Shown in pieces: positions 8,547 to 19,034 of a stretch of 64,000 nucleotides of DNA. The notes beneath the pieces are model-generated. The model was not told the origin of the DNA. It saw nothing but the letters and a program-made list of their open reading frames with translations, and made no database searches. Position 1 is the stretch's first letter, and the number at the start of each line of letters is the position of its first letter. The translations under genes and the position numbers were made by a program. Location: assembly GCA_900316285.1 (NCBI GenBank), contig ONCG01000025.1, forward strand, positions 79,673-143,672. The letters run 5' to 3'. The DNA is from an uncultured Prevotellaceae bacterium (GTDB lineage: Bacteria; Bacteroidota; Bacteroidia; Bacteroidales; Bacteroidaceae).

Positions 8547-9710
8547 ATGACAAGCTTAAAGACTATGTTAATCGGAGCAGGTATGGCCACTATGCTGCTT
8601 GCTTCGTGTGGTAACGGCGGTAAGACCTTCTCGGGCCTTGATCCTGCCAAGTTCGACACTGTGATCAACGAAAAGCCCGTGAAGCTGTACACGCTGACCA
8701 ACAAGAAGGGCGTCGAGGCGTGCATTACCAACTTCGGCGGACGCGTTGTATCGCTGATGGTTCCCGACCGCAACGGCAACTTCATCGATGTGGTGCTGGG
8801 CTACGACAACATCGCTCAGTATGCCGACACCGTGAACTCGCCGAGCGACTTCGGTGCAACAATCGGCCGTTATGCCAACCGCATCAACAAGGGTCAGATT
8901 ACTGTTGCCGGACAAAAGTACCAGTTGCCTACCAACAACTTCGGCCACTGCCTGCACGGCGGTCCTTCGGGCTGGCAGTATCAGGTGTGGGATGCTGAAC
9001 AGATTGACGACCAGACGCTGAAACTGACCCTCGTTTCACCCGACGGCGACAATGGCTTCCCCGGCACGGTGACAGCTACAGCCACTTACAAAATCACCGA
9101 CGACGACGCTCTCGACTGCACTTTTGAGGCTACTACCGACAAGGAGACTGTCATCAACATGTGCAACCACTCGTACTTCACGCTGACGGGCGATCCCTCG
9201 AAGCCTGGCACAAACATGGAGCTCTACGTGAATGCCGACAAGATGACTCCCATCGACACCACCTACATGACTACTGGCGAGATGCGCGACGTCTATGGTT
9301 CTTCGCTCGACTACAAGAAGCCCCGTGCTCTTTACGAGATGATTGCCGACACCACCGAGCACCAGATCAAGTATGCTAACGGCTACGACCACAACTATGT
9401 GCTGAACACCTATAAGGACGGTAAGGGCAACGACCAGATGGTAGCAGCCAGCCTGTACGACAAGAACACTGGTATCTTCATGCAGGTCTTCACCAACGAG
9501 CCGGGCATCCAGGTCTACACTGGCAACTTCCAGGGCACAGGCATCGTCTGCAAGAACGGCATCAAGTATCCGAAGCAGGTGAGCGTATGTCTGGAGACAC
9601 AGAAGTTTCCCGACTCTCCCAACAAGGTGGCCAAAGGCTGGCCCAGCCCCTATCTGAAGCCGGGTGAGAAGTACTTCAGCCATTGCGTGTATAAGTTCTC
9701 AACAAAGTAA
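8547..9710 (+). CDS. Secreted aldose 1-epimerase lipoprotein
   Basis: A 387-aa mutarotase with an N-terminal lipoprotein signal (LLASC, Cys at residue 21), so it should act outside the cytoplasm. Family landmarks are present: GRYANRINKG, HCLHGG, CNHSYFTL, GYDHNYVL and ETQKFPDSPN with the catalytic Glu. It heads the arabinose operon and probably equilibrates arabinose anomers before uptake. It is a paralogue of the cytosolic enzyme at 3592. Confidence 0.9.
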   Translation: MTSLKTMLIGAGMATMLLASCGNGGKTFSGLDPAKFDTVINEKPVKLYTLTNKKGVEACITNFGGRVVSLMVPDRNGNFIDVVLGYDNIAQYADTVNSPSDFGATIGRYANRINKGQITVAGQKYQLPTNNFGHCLHGGPSGWQYQVWDAEQIDDQTLKLTLVSPDGDNGFPGTVTATATYKITDDDALDCTFEATTDKETVINMCNHSYFTLTGDPSKPGTNMELYVNADKMTPIDTTYMTTGEMRDVYGSSLDYKKPRALYEMIADTTEHQIKYANGYDHNYVLNTYKDGKGNDQMVAASLYDKNTGIFMQVFTNEPGIQVYTGNFQGTGIVCKNGIKYPKQVSVCLETQKFPDSPNKVAKGWPSPYLKPGEKYFSHCVYKFSTK

Positions 9711-9718
9711 ACTACAAC

Positions 9719-9761
9719 AAGAGAAGTTAAGGAAGCCTTAGCTGCTTCTTTGACTTCTCTT
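9719..9761 (+). other. Hairpin between epimerase and symporter genes
   Basis: AAGAGAAGT (9719-9727) pairs with ACTTCTCTT (9753-9761), and an inner AAGGAAGC/GCTTCTTT pairing extends the stem. It has no T-tract and lies inside the operon, so mRNA processing or partial attenuation is more likely than full termination. Confidence 0.6.
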
Positions 9762-9794
9762 ACTGCTTTAAATATTCTAACTAAAAACATAACT

Positions 9795-11540
9795 ATGAAC
9801 TGGAGTTCACATGAATTTATCTGGCTCGACTGGGTGGTGCTCATCGTCGGCCTTTTAGGAGTTGTGGCAGCCGTGTGGTATGCCATTTGGAAAGACAAGA
9901 AAGCCCAGCAGGGCGAAGACTCGTCGGCTTATCTCTTCGGTAAGGGAGAGCCTTGGTATGTCATTGGTATGGCTATCTTTGCCGCAAACATTGGCTCGGA
10001 ACACCTTGTAGGTCTGGCCGGTACTGGTGCAAAGGACGGTGTGGGTATGGCCCACTGGGAGATGCAGGGCTGGATGATTCTCATCCTCGGCTGGCTGTTC
10101 GTTCCCTTCTATCAGCTGCTCATCAACAAAATGGGTAAGATCATTACGATGCCCGACTTCCTGAAGTTCCGCTACACGCAGCGCACAGGTTCTTGGCTGA
10201 GCATCATCACACTTGTAGCTTACGTGCTGACCAAGGTATCGGTGACCGCTTTCACGGGTGGTATCTTCTTCAAGTATCTGCTTGGCATTCCGTTCTGGTA
10301 TGGTGCCATCGGCCTGATTGCCATCACAGCTGTGTTCACCGTGTTCGGTGGTATGAAGGGCGTGATGACGCTTTCCACCATTCAGACACCTATTCTTATT
10401 ATTGGCTCGTTCCTCGTGCTCTTCCTCGGCCTCGCCGCTCTTGGCGGTGGTAGCATTACCGCTGGTTGGGAGAACATGATGGCTGTGTGTAATGCAGCTC
10501 ACGACGGCTATGGCACGACCCATATGTTCCACACCGATCCGGGCGATCCCATGTATCCGCAGTTCCCGGGCTATGTGGTGTTCCTCGGAGCTTCCATCAT
10601 CGGTTTCTGGTACTGGTGCACTGACCAGCATATCGTTCAGCGTGTACTCGGTCAGGTGCCTGGCGAGGACAACGCAGAAGTCATGAAGCGTGCCCGTCGT
10701 GGTACCATTGCAGCAGGTTTCTTCAAGATCCTGCCTTGCTTCATGTTCTTGATTCCCGGTATGATTGCTTACGCCCTCTCACAGAATCCCGATAGCGGTA
10801 TCGTGATGGACATCACCAACCACGAGTCTACCGACGGTGCCTTCGCCATGATGGTGAAGAACATCCTGCCTGCTGGTATCAAGGGTATCGTGACCATCGG
10901 TTTCGTTTGCGCTCTGGTTGCTTCGCTGGCAGCATTCTTCAACAGCTGCGCCACTCTCTTCACCGAGGACTTCTACAAGCCCATGAAGAAGGGTAAGAGC
11001 GAGGCTCACTACGTGTTCGTAGGTCGTACCGCTACGGTGGTGGTTGTGATCCTCGGCCTGCTGTGGATGCCTGTGATGATGTCTATGGGTAACCTCTATA
11101 GCTACCTGCAGGACATCCAGTCGCTCATCGCTCCGGCTATGGTGGCTGTCTTCACACTGGGTATCTTCTCGAAGAAGATCACTCCTAAGGCTGGTGAATG
11201 GGGCCTCATCGGTGGCTTCACCATCGGTATGATTCGTCTGATCACCAATGTCATCACCGACTCTGGCAAGGCTGCTATGGACGGTGCATTCTGGGAGAAC
11301 ACCACATGGTTCTGGCAGACCAACTGGCTCATCTTTGAGTGCTGGCTGCTGCTGTTCATCATCGTGCTGATGGTTGTGGTGAGCTGCTTCACTCCTGCAC
11401 CCTCTAAGGCTCAGGTCGATGCCATCACCTTCAGCGCTGACTTCAAGAAGTCCATCAAGGAGAGCTGGGGTGTCTTCGATGTGATTGGCACACTGGTCGT
11501 TATCGGCCTCTGCGCATGCTTCTACGCTTACTTCTGGTAA
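9795..11540 (+). CDS. Sodium:solute symporter, probably for arabinose
   Basis: A 581-aa inner-membrane protein of the SSS family (SGLT-like), with about fourteen hydrophobic segments. Recognisable blocks are GKGEPWYVIGMAIFAANIGSE split by the family GSE motif, KFRYTQRTGSWLSI and WYWCTDQHIVQRVLG. Its place between the secreted epimerase and araD-araA-araB points to L-arabinose as substrate (inference). The start is the ATG at 9795 (MNWSSHEFIW); the upstream frame runs through the hairpin. Confidence 0.88.
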   Translation: MNWSSHEFIWLDWVVLIVGLLGVVAAVWYAIWKDKKAQQGEDSSAYLFGKGEPWYVIGMAIFAANIGSEHLVGLAGTGAKDGVGMAHWEMQGWMILILGWLFVPFYQLLINKMGKIITMPDFLKFRYTQRTGSWLSIITLVAYVLTKVSVTAFTGGIFFKYLLGIPFWYGAIGLIAITAVFTVFGGMKGVMTLSTIQTPILIIGSFLVLFLGLAALGGGSITAGWENMMAVCNAAHDGYGTTHMFHTDPGDPMYPQFPGYVVFLGASIIGFWYWCTDQHIVQRVLGQVPGEDNAEVMKRARRGTIAAGFFKILPCFMFLIPGMIAYALSQNPDSGIVMDITNHESTDGAFAMMVKNILPAGIKGIVTIGFVCALVASLAAFFNSCATLFTEDFYKPMKKGKSEAHYVFVGRTATVVVVILGLLWMPVMMSMGNLYSYLQDIQSLIAPAMVAVFTLGIFSKKITPKAGEWGLIGGFTIGMIRLITNVITDSGKAAMDGAFWENTTWFWQTNWLIFECWLLLFIIVLMVVVSCFTPAPSKAQVDAITFSADFKKSIKESWGVFDVIGTLVVIGLCACFYAYFW

Positions 11541-11550
11541 TCGCCATCTG

Positions 11551-11603
11551 CTAAGTCTGAGGGGTTGGGCATCATCTGAAAAAGCTCATTCCCTCAGACT
11601 TAG
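11551..11603 (+). other. Hairpin between symporter and regulator genes
   Basis: A perfect 13-base pair: CTAAGTCTGAGGG (11551-11563) with CCCTCAGACTTAG (11591-11603). No T-tract follows. It is the second intercistronic stem in this operon. Confidence 0.65.
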
Positions 11604-11672
11604 AACTAACAGATTTCTAATTGCTAACGCTTGCAAACTCCCTGTCCCTCATTCAGTAGGGGCAAACAACTA

Positions 11673-12350
11673 ATGACTCAATACTATCGTGAACATTCGA
11701 AGGTCTGGGTATCGGTGGACTGCATCGTGTTCGGATTCGAGAACAACCAATTGAAGCTGCTCATCGGACGGCGACAGATGGATCCTGGACGTGGCGAATG
11801 GTCACTCTACGGAGGATTCGTCAGAGACGATGAGGGCCTCGATGAAGCAGCCAACAGGGTGCTCTACTCCCTCACTGGACTGAAAGAGATCTACATGAAG
11901 CAGGTGGGAGCGTTCGGAGCCGTCGACCGCGATCCCGGCGAACGCGTCATCTCGGTGGCATACTGTGCACTTATCAATGTCAACGACTACGACGACAAGC
12001 TGCGCCAGCAGTACGAACTGGAGTGGGCCGACCTCGGCCAGCTGCCGAAACTCTACTCCGACCACAACCAGATGGTTAGCAAAGCCATCTCCCTGCTGCG
12101 CCGACGCATTAAGACCGAGCCGCTGAGCTTCAACCTGCTGCCCGACCTCTTCACGCTCACACAGCTGCAACACGTCTATGAAGCCATTCTTGGCAGTCCC
12201 ATTGACAAGCGAAACTTCCGAAAGCGCATCAAACAAATCGACTTTATTGAGAAGACTGAGCTCATCGACAAGAAAACCTCGAAACGCGGAGCCGCCCTCT
12301 ATCGTTTCAACAAGAAGATGTATGCCGATGATCCGACGTTCAAACTGTAA
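11673..12350 (+). CDS. Nudix-family transcriptional regulator, AraR-like
   Basis: A 225-aa protein with an N-terminal Nudix fold (VDCIVFGF...LLIGRR...[10 protein letters not shown]) and a C-terminal winged-helix part ([14 protein letters not shown]...NFRKRI...GAALYRF). This is the layout of NrtR-type regulators; in Bacteroidetes one branch represses arabinose genes. The Nudix box is degenerate (the REx2EE part reads NRVLYSL), so it should bind a ligand rather than hydrolyse one. It sits inside the arabinose operon. Start ATG 11673. Confidence 0.85.
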   Translation: MTQYYREHSKVWVSVDCIVFGFENNQLKLLIGRRQMDPGRGEWSLYGGFVRDDEGLDEAANRVLYSLTGLKEIYMKQVGAFGAVDRDPGERVISVAYCALINVNDYDDKLRQQYELEWADLGQLPKLYSDHNQMVSKAISLLRRRIKTEPLSFNLLPDLFTLTQLQHVYEAILGSPIDKRNFRKRIKQIDFIEKTELIDKKTSKRGAALYRFNKKMYADDPTFKL

Positions 12351-12385
12351 CTTCAACAACCCTAACTTTAAAACCAAAACACTTT

Positions 12386-13093
12386 ATGCTTGAAGAACTG
12401 AAAGAGAAAGTATTCCGTGCAAACCTCGACCTGGTGAAGCACAATCTCGTTATCTTTACCTGGGGCAACGTCTCGGGCATCGACCGTGAAAAAGGACTGG
12501 TGGTCATCAAGCCATCGGGTGTCGACTACGACACCATGAAAGCCAGCGACATGGTCGTGGTCGACCTTGAAACAGGCAAGGTGGTGGAAGGCGACCTGAA
12601 TCCGTCGTCAGACACCCCAACCCATCTGGTACTCTACAGAACATATCCCGAAATCGGAGGCGTCGTGCACACCCACTCCACCTATGCAACCGCTTGGGCA
12701 CAGGCCGGACGCGACATCCCCAACATCGGCACCACACATGCCGACTACTTCCACGATGCCATTCCCTGCACCGACGACATGACCGAGGCTGAGGTGAAAG
12801 GCAACTACGAGCTGGAGACGGGTAACGTCATCGTGAAGCGTCTCACCTACGGGAAGATCAATCCCGTCCACACACCCGGCGTACTCGTGAAGAACCACGG
12901 TCCGTTCTCATGGGGCAAGGATGCCGACAACGCCGTTTACAACGCTGTCGTCATGGAGCAGGTGGCCAAGATGGCATTCGTTTCGTTTGCCGTCAACCCT
13001 CACACCACGATGAATCCGCTGCTCATCGAGAAGCACTTCTCACGCAAGCACGGTCCCAACGCTTATTACGGCCAGAAGGGTCAGAAGCACTAA
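12386..13093 (+). CDS. araD: L-ribulose-5-phosphate 4-epimerase
   Basis: AraD converts L-ribulose 5-phosphate to D-xylulose 5-phosphate. The 235-aa class II aldolase-fold protein has the zinc-binding [16 protein letters not shown] motif, GTTHADYF and the later KNHGPFSWG. Length fits the family. It is 35 bases after the regulator and 80 before araA. Confidence 0.95.
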   Translation: MLEELKEKVFRANLDLVKHNLVIFTWGNVSGIDREKGLVVIKPSGVDYDTMKASDMVVVDLETGKVVEGDLNPSSDTPTHLVLYRTYPEIGGVVHTHSTYATAWAQAGRDIPNIGTTHADYFHDAIPCTDDMTEAEVKGNYELETGNVIVKRLTYGKINPVHTPGVLVKNHGPFSWGKDADNAVYNAVVMEQVAKMAFVSFAVNPHTTMNPLLIEKHFSRKHGPNAYYGQKGQKH

Positions 13094-13173
13094 TCGCGGA
13101 CATGATTCATCTCATTAAATCATTATAGCAAATAAACAAATCATTTTAAACTATTAATTTAAACAAAACAACA

Positions 13174-14712
13174 ATGAAAGCATTCGAGAATTATGAAATT
13201 TGGTGGGTAACTGGTGCACAGTTGCTCTATGGTGGCGACGCCGTGATTGCTGTCGACGCTCACAGTAAGGAAATGGTAGCAGGACTCAACGAGGGTGGTA
13301 ACATCCCCGTGAAGATTGTCTACAAAGGCACTGCCAACTCTTCGAAGGAAGTAGAGCAGGTGATGCTCGCTGCCAACAACGATGAGAAGTGTATCGGTAT
13401 CATCACATGGATGCACACCTTCTCACCCGCCAAGATGTGGATCAAGGGTCTGCAGCAGCTGCAGAAGCCCCTCCTCCACTTCCACACACAGTATAACGCT
13501 GAGATTCCCTGGGCAACAATGGACATGGACTTCATGAACCTGAACCAAAGCGCTCACGGCGACATCGAGTTCGGACACATCTGCACTCGCATGCGTATTG
13601 CTCGCAAGGTGGTTTGCGGCTATTGGAAGGACGAGCAGGCTCAGAAGCAGATTGCCGTTTGGGCACGTGTTGCCGCCGGTGTTGCCGACGCTCACAACGT
13701 TCGCTGCCTGATGTTCGGTATGAACATGAACAACGTTGCTGTTACCGATGGCGACCGCGTAGAGTTCGAGCAACGTCTGGGCTACCATGTTGACTACTAT
13801 CCCGTTTCATCGCTGATGGAGTACTACAAGAAGGTAACCGACGCCGAGGCTGACGAATTGGTTGAGGAGTACAAGAAGCTCTACACCATTAAGATCGACG
13901 AGAGCGGTGAGGAAGTATACTGGGAGAAGGTGAAGAACTCGGCAAAGGCTGAGATTGCCCTGCGCCGCGTGCTGAAGGATGAGGGCGCTACTGCCTTCAC
14001 CACCAACTTCGACGACCTCGGCGATGCCAACATCGACGATCCTAACTTCTGCGGCTTCGACCAGATTCCTGGTCTGGCTTCGCAGCGCCTCATGCAGGAA
14101 GGCTATGGCTTCGGTGCCGAGGGCGACTGGAAGACAGCTTGCCTGTATCGCACTCTGTGGGTCATCCAGCAGGGCATGCCGAAGGGATGCTCCTTCCTTG
14201 AGGACTACACACTGAACTTCGCCGGCGACCGCTCATCTTGCCTGCAGAGCCACATGCTCGAGGTTTGCCCGCTCATCGCTGTCGACAAACCCAAACTCGA
14301 GGTTCACTTCCTCGGCATCGGTATCCGCAAGCAGCAGACCGCACGCCTCGTCTTCACATCGAAGGTTGGCCGTGGCATCAAGGCCACCGTCGTTGACCTC
14401 GGCAACCGCTTCCGCCTGATTTCTCAGGAGGTGGAGTGCATCGAGCCGAAGCCCATGCCAAACCTGCCCGTGGCCAGCGCCCTCTGGGTTCCGCAGCCCA
14501 CATTCGAGATTGGTGCAGGTGCCTGGATTCTCGCCGGTGGTACTCACCACAGCGCCTTCTCCTACGACATCACCGAGGAGTACTGGGAAGACTTCGCTGA
14601 GATGGTCGGCATCGAGTATGTCAAGATCAACAAGGACACGAAGACCAGCGAGTTCAAGCAGACGCTCCGCAACAACGAGGTGTACTTCATGTTGAACAAA
14701 GCTCTGAAGTAA
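13174..14712 (+). CDS. araA: L-arabinose isomerase
   Basis: AraA isomerises L-arabinose to L-ribulose in the cytosol, with a divalent metal. The 512-aa protein shows the family blocks [11 protein letters not shown] near the start, [11 protein letters not shown], the active-site region [35 protein letters not shown] and the C-terminal GGTHHSAFS. The kinase gene starts only 4 bases after its stop codon. Confidence 0.97.
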   Translation: MKAFENYEIWWVTGAQLLYGGDAVIAVDAHSKEMVAGLNEGGNIPVKIVYKGTANSSKEVEQVMLAANNDEKCIGIITWMHTFSPAKMWIKGLQQLQKPLLHFHTQYNAEIPWATMDMDFMNLNQSAHGDIEFGHICTRMRIARKVVCGYWKDEQAQKQIAVWARVAAGVADAHNVRCLMFGMNMNNVAVTDGDRVEFEQRLGYHVDYYPVSSLMEYYKKVTDAEADELVEEYKKLYTIKIDESGEEVYWEKVKNSAKAEIALRRVLKDEGATAFTTNFDDLGDANIDDPNFCGFDQIPGLASQRLMQEGYGFGAEGDWKTACLYRTLWVIQQGMPKGCSFLEDYTLNFAGDRSSCLQSHMLEVCPLIAVDKPKLEVHFLGIGIRKQQTARLVFTSKVGRGIKATVVDLGNRFRLISQEVECIEPKPMPNLPVASALWVPQPTFEIGAGAWILAGGTHHSAFSYDITEEYWEDFAEMVGIEYVKINKDTKTSEFKQTLRNNEVYFMLNKALK

Positions 14713-14716
14713 TCCT

Positions 14717-16309
14717 ATGACTACTAAGCAAGTAATTGAAAGCGGTAAAGCCATTCTCGGTATCGAGTTTGGCTCTACCCGCATCAAGGCCGTCCTCATC
14801 GACGAGCAGAACAAGCCCATCGCACAAGGTTCGCACGAGTGGGAAAACCAGCTCGTCGACGGACTCTGGACCTACAGCATCGAAGCTATCTGGAACGGAC
14901 TGCAGGACTGCTATGCCGACCTTCGCAAGGACGTGAAAGCTCAATACGACTGCGAAATCGAGAAGCTCGCCGCCATCGGCATCAGCGCTATGATGCACGG
15001 CTACATGGCTTTCAACGAGCAGCAGGAAATCCTCGTGCCCTTCCGCACATGGCGTAACACCAACACGGGCAAGGCAGCTGCCGAGCTGAGCAAGCTCTTC
15101 AACTACAACATTCCCCTGCGTTGGAGCATCAGCCATCTGTATGAGTGCATTCTCGAGGAGAACGAGCACGTGAAGGACATCAAGTTCCTCACCACGCTGG
15201 CTGGCTACATCCACTGGCAGCTCACTGGTGAGTTTGTGCTGGGCGTCGGCGATGCATCGGGTATGATTCCCATCGATCCCGCCACGAAGACCTACGATGC
15301 CGAGATGGTACGCAAGTTCGACGAGCTCATCGCTCCGCGTGGCTTCTCATGGAAGCTGCTCGACATCCTGCCCAAGTCGCTGAACGCTGGCGAGGCTGCA
15401 GGTGTGCTCACCGAGAAGGGTGCCAAGTGCCTCGACCCCAGTGGTCATCTGCAGGCAGGCGTTCCCCTCTGTCCTCCCGAGGGCGATGCCGGCACGGGCA
15501 TGGTAGCTACCAATGCCGTGAAGCAGCGCACGGGTAATGTCTCCGCTGGAACGTCGTCGTTCTCGATGATTGTGCTCGAGAAGCCGCTCAGCAAACCCTA
15601 CGAGCCCATCGACCTCGTCACCACTCCCGACGGATCGCTCGTCGCAATGGTACACTGCAACAACTGCACCAGCGAGATCAACGCATGGGTAGGCCTGTTC
15701 AAGGAGTATCAGCAGCTGCTCGGCGTGCCCGTTGACATGAATAAGCTCTACACCACCCTCTTCAACGCTGCCCTCGAAGGCGACGCCGACTGCGGTGGAC
15801 TGATGGCCTACAACTACGTCTCGGGTGAGCCCGTCACAGGTCTTGCCGAGGGCCGTCCTCTCTTCGTTCGCTCTGCCAACGACAAGTTCTCGCTTGCCAA
15901 CTTCATGCGCGCCCAGCTCTACGGAGCCATCGCCGTGCTGAAGTTCGGTAACGACATCCTGTTCAAGGAAGAGAACATCGAGGTTGACCGTATCACAGGT
16001 CATGGTGGCTACTTCAAGACTGCCGGCGTAGGTCAGCGCATGCTGGCTGCTGCCCTGAACTCGCCTATCTCCGTCATGGAGACTGCTGGCGAAGGCGGTG
16101 CATGGGGTATCGCCCTGCTCGCAGGCTATCTGGTGAACAATGCCGACAAGAAGCCGCTCGCCGACTACCTTGAGGACGTTGTCTTCGCTGGCAACACAGG
16201 CACCGAGATTGCTCCTACGGCAGAAGACGTTGAGGGCTTCAATCGCTACATCGAAGCTTACAAGCGTGGCCTCGCCATCGAACAGGCTGCAGTAGCCAAC
16301 AAGGCATAA
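14717..16309 (+). CDS. araB: Ribulokinase (FGGY carbohydrate kinase)
   Basis: This kinase would phosphorylate L-ribulose. The 530-aa protein has the FGGY-type phosphate-1 loop [15 protein letters not shown] at the N-terminus, the [11 protein letters not shown] block, and the C-terminal [18 protein letters not shown] and [10 protein letters not shown] motifs. FGGY substrate specificity is hard to read, so the assignment to ribulose rests on its position 4 bases after araA. A strong terminator ends the operon. Confidence 0.88.
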   Translation: MTTKQVIESGKAILGIEFGSTRIKAVLIDEQNKPIAQGSHEWENQLVDGLWTYSIEAIWNGLQDCYADLRKDVKAQYDCEIEKLAAIGISAMMHGYMAFNEQQEILVPFRTWRNTNTGKAAAELSKLFNYNIPLRWSISHLYECILEENEHVKDIKFLTTLAGYIHWQLTGEFVLGVGDASGMIPIDPATKTYDAEMVRKFDELIAPRGFSWKLLDILPKSLNAGEAAGVLTEKGAKCLDPSGHLQAGVPLCPPEGDAGTGMVATNAVKQRTGNVSAGTSSFSMIVLEKPLSKPYEPIDLVTTPDGSLVAMVHCNNCTSEINAWVGLFKEYQQLLGVPVDMNKLYTTLFNAALEGDADCGGLMAYNYVSGEPVTGLAEGRPLFVRSANDKFSLANFMRAQLYGAIAVLKFGNDILFKEENIEVDRITGHGGYFKTAGVGQRMLAAALNSPISVMETAGEGGAWGIALLAGYLVNNADKKPLADYLEDVVFAGNTGTEIAPTAEDVEGFNRYIEAYKRGLAIEQAAVANKA

Positions 16310-16325
16310 GCACCTCATTCAACAA

Positions 16326-16364
16326 AACAGGCCGTAACCCTCGGCGGTTACGGCCTGTTTTTTT
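16326..16364 (+). terminator. Intrinsic terminator of the arabinose operon
   Basis: A 14-base stem (AACAGGCCGTAACC with GGTTACGGCCTGTT) followed by an uninterrupted T run. Confidence 0.93.
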
Positions 16365-16431
16365 GTTATCCCTTTTTATCCTAATTAAGTTTTTTTCGTA
16401 TTATTTATTAGGTGGAATCGATAAATGTTAT

Positions 16432-16439
16432 TACCTTTG
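16432..16439 (+). promoter_or_regulatory. Probable -7 box of the M49-like gene
   Basis: TACCTTTG matches the consensus; no clear TTTG is seen at the -33 position. The gene starts 65 bases downstream. Confidence 0.5.
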
Positions 16440-16503
16440 CACAATTATTGCGGTTACTTGCTGCACAAGTAAGATTACGATAATATATAAACCATATAGA
16501 AAA

Positions 16504-18108
16504 ATGAAAAAGTCATTTATTATCCCTGTCCTTGCGCTTGTCGCAATGGTTTCGTGCAATCAAAAAGAGAGTTCTCCATTTGAATGGAACACCTCGAAGT
16601 ATGCCGTGGTGGACATTGAAGTCCCCGACCTTAGCGGCATCACCGATAATGGTAAAGAGGTTCTTAATCTGTATCGCTTCGCTGCCGACGAGGTAGACTC
16701 TATCTATTGGGAACAGTACTTCGGCGACAAGAAGTCGCTCTTAGACAACATCACCGATTCTGTCCAGAGGACATTTGCCGAAATCAACTACGGCCCATGG
16801 GATCGCCAAGACGGAAAATCGTTCGTCGAAGGCTATGCCGACCGTACCCCAGGTGCAGGTTTCTATCCTGCCGACATGACGGCCGAAGAGTTTGAAGCCT
16901 ACAACAATCCCGACAAGAACAGCCCCTACACGCTGATTCGTCGCGCCAAGGACGGTTCTCTGGAGACAGTATGGTATCACGACGCTTTTGCCAGGCACAT
17001 CGAAAAGATTGCCAACTATCTGAAAGCAGCTGCCGACATCACCATCAAGCCCAGCGTGAGAAACTACCTGCTCAGCAAGATTGAAGCCCTCCGTACCGAC
17101 CGCTATTATGACAGCGGCATCGCCTGGCTTGACATGAACGACAGCAAGATGGACCTGGTGATTGGCCCGAACGAAGTTGTCGACGACCAACTGATGGGCA
17201 TCAAACGCTCTTACGAGGCATACGTATTGCTCAAGAACCAACAACGCACAGAGGAACTGATGGAGTTTGTCTCACGCATCGGTGAGTTCCAGCAGGACCT
17301 CCCCTGCGACTCTGCATACAAGACCTTCCAGCCAGGAACAGGTTCGAACATATTCGCTTGCGATGCCCTCTACTATGCCGGAAAGGCCAATGCTGGCGTG
17401 AAGGTCATCGCTCTGAATCTGCCGTTCGACAATGATGTGCAGCGCGACAAGGGAACACGCACCATCCTTCTTGATAATATCATCAGGGCAAAATACAATA
17501 ACATCATCCTCCCCGCAGGAAAAGTGCTGCTGACACTTGAAGCTAGCGAACATCTCTTGGGAGATGCCTTCTACTGGAACATTGTCTTCCGCGAGGTTGC
17601 TCACGGTCTTGGCGTAAAAGAGACCATCAATGGAAAAGGCAGCGTGGAGCAGGCTCTGGGTAGCGTGGCCCCCACATTGGAAGAATTGAAGGCCACCGCA
17701 GCAGGTGTGTTGCTCGTATGCCATTTGCAGAAGCACTTCGAGATTCGCCACATCTTTGGCAAGGAAGAGGCGCTGAACACCTTCTTTGTCTCTCTCGTCC
17801 GCTCTGAGCGATTCGGTGAAGGTTCAGCACTTGGCCGCGCAAACATCATGATCTTCAACTACCTGAAAGAAGCTGGCGCTTTCGAACGCAAGCCGTCAGG
17901 TCAGTACATCTTGAACTTGAAGAAGATGGAAGAATCACTCTCCAATCTTACATCACTTGTGCTCAAAATACAAGCCACAGGCGACAAGGCCGCTGCTGAT
18001 GAGTTGGAAGCAAAATACTCAAAGACTTCCAAGGAGTTTGAGGCCGACAAACAGAACCTGATTGTGGCAGGTGTTCCTACCGACATCAGATTCAACTTCA
18101 AGAGATAA
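16504..18108 (+). CDS. M49-like (dipeptidyl-peptidase III family) lipoprotein with altered zinc motif
   Basis: A 534-aa protein with a lipoprotein signal (VAMVSC, Cys near residue 16). The body resembles the zinc-dependent M49 family of Bacteroidetes that is often mis-named dihydrofolate reductase: YWNIVF, AHGLGVKETINGKG and VRSERFGEGSALGRAN. In relatives the zinc helix reads HExxH; here it is REVAH at residues 363-367, so the first histidine is Arg (codon CGC). The second site reads EELKAT at 393-398. It may be inactive or use another chemistry. A terminator follows. Confidence 0.7.
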   Translation: MKKSFIIPVLALVAMVSCNQKESSPFEWNTSKYAVVDIEVPDLSGITDNGKEVLNLYRFAADEVDSIYWEQYFGDKKSLLDNITDSVQRTFAEINYGPWDRQDGKSFVEGYADRTPGAGFYPADMTAEEFEAYNNPDKNSPYTLIRRAKDGSLETVWYHDAFARHIEKIANYLKAAADITIKPSVRNYLLSKIEALRTDRYYDSGIAWLDMNDSKMDLVIGPNEVVDDQLMGIKRSYEAYVLLKNQQRTEELMEFVSRIGEFQQDLPCDSAYKTFQPGTGSNIFACDALYYAGKANAGVKVIALNLPFDNDVQRDKGTRTILLDNIIRAKYNNIILPAGKVLLTLEASEHLLGDAFYWNIVFREVAHGLGVKETINGKGSVEQALGSVAPTLEELKATAAGVLLVCHLQKHFEIRHIFGKEEALNTFFVSLVRSERFGEGSALGRANIMIFNYLKEAGAFERKPSGQYILNLKKMEESLSNLTSLVLKIQATGDKAAADELEAKYSKTSKEFEADKQNLIVAGVPTDIRFNFKR

Positions 18109-18174
18109 TCTCTCATAAGTAATCTCTTTGAGATAACTTGAACCCCAAAAGTTAAAGCATCACGCTCAACAAAC

Positions 18175-18209
18175 GGCGCATCTACCCAATTGGTGGATGC
18201 GCCTTTTTT
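18175..18209 (+). terminator. Intrinsic terminator after the M49-like gene
   Basis: A 12-base stem with one G-T pair (18175-18186 with 18192-18203), loop CAATT, followed by TTTTTT. Confidence 0.9.
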
Positions 18210-18492
18210 CTTTGCTACAACCACCACACAAAAAACTTTATATCACCCACAGATGCGGATTGTGTTTTATCGGAAAACAGGAAACAACTCGAACAACCGA
18301 AACAATATAGTATTTGTCACCAATCATGTAGGGACGCGACTGTCGCGTTACTGGATTTAGCTTTTCCCTTCCACACACTCGGCTTTGCCACTTTCATAGC
18401 GAAGCGGGGAAAGAATGCGGCACGCCGCGATTCCCTCGCTTCACTCCCCTACCCGTAGCCTTTCCCTACATCTGAGGGGCAAAAAGTATTAA
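18210..18492. other. Gene-free region with repeat fragments
   Basis: Nothing coding is seen. It contains a palindrome ACGCGACTGTCGCGT (18334-18348) and a stretch near 18380-18440 (GCGAAGCGGGGAAAGAATGC and following) that also occurs near 34818 and, inverted, near 23930. Confidence 0.5.
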
Positions 18493-18756
18493 TGCTAGAA
18501 CACTGCTTTCGTAGTGCTGGAGTACTGCTTTCGTGAGTCTGGAGCATTGTTCTGATGATACAAGAGCAATACTCCCATACAGCAAATTAACTGATTTTGT
18601 TCAGTAAATTAACTTAATTTGATGAGTAAATTAACTTAATTTGCTAAGTAAAATAACTTAATTTACTGAATAAAATAACTGCTTCCGCATCACAAGAGCA
18701 TTGAGATAGCATCACCGGAGCAATGCTCCCGCAACACTATTCCATGCTTCTAGCGA
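18493..18756. repeat. 22-bp-period degenerate array, copy 1
   Basis: Twelve consecutive 22-bp steps can be laid out without indels. Outer units carry GAGCATTG, GAGCAATG or CACTGCTTTC cores; central units (from 18581) are AT-rich with TTAACTTAATTT. Bases 18582-18681 are identical to 60229-60328. The array is non-coding and lies between the M49-like gene and the AspT-type transporter. Confidence 0.85.
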
Positions 18757-19034
18757 TTGCAGATCACATGAAAGAGGAATATAATTAAACGATATAGAAA
18801 ATGGCACAAGACGCTGAAGGCGTCTCCGCTCAGTAGCCGTGGGGCGGAACGGCCTACGGTTATGCATCATGTGACCTCTTCGAGGTCCTTACGTCAACTC
18901 ACATAGCTTCTCTTATACAATCAATGAGCCCGTCCTGCATCATTTGTGTATGAAAACATGTGCAACAAAACTGATTTAGCGACTGATGAAAATCAAAAAT
19001 TGCACGGTAGGAGTAGAAAAAGAACGCCTTTTGC
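18757..19034. other. Gene-free region upstream of the AspT-type transporter
   Basis: Small palindromes are visible: AGACGC/GCGTCT (18809-18825), a GTAGCCGT/ACGGCCTAC stem following it, and GACCTCTTCGAGGTC near 18880. These look like further dispersed repeats. No convincing gene. Confidence 0.45.
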
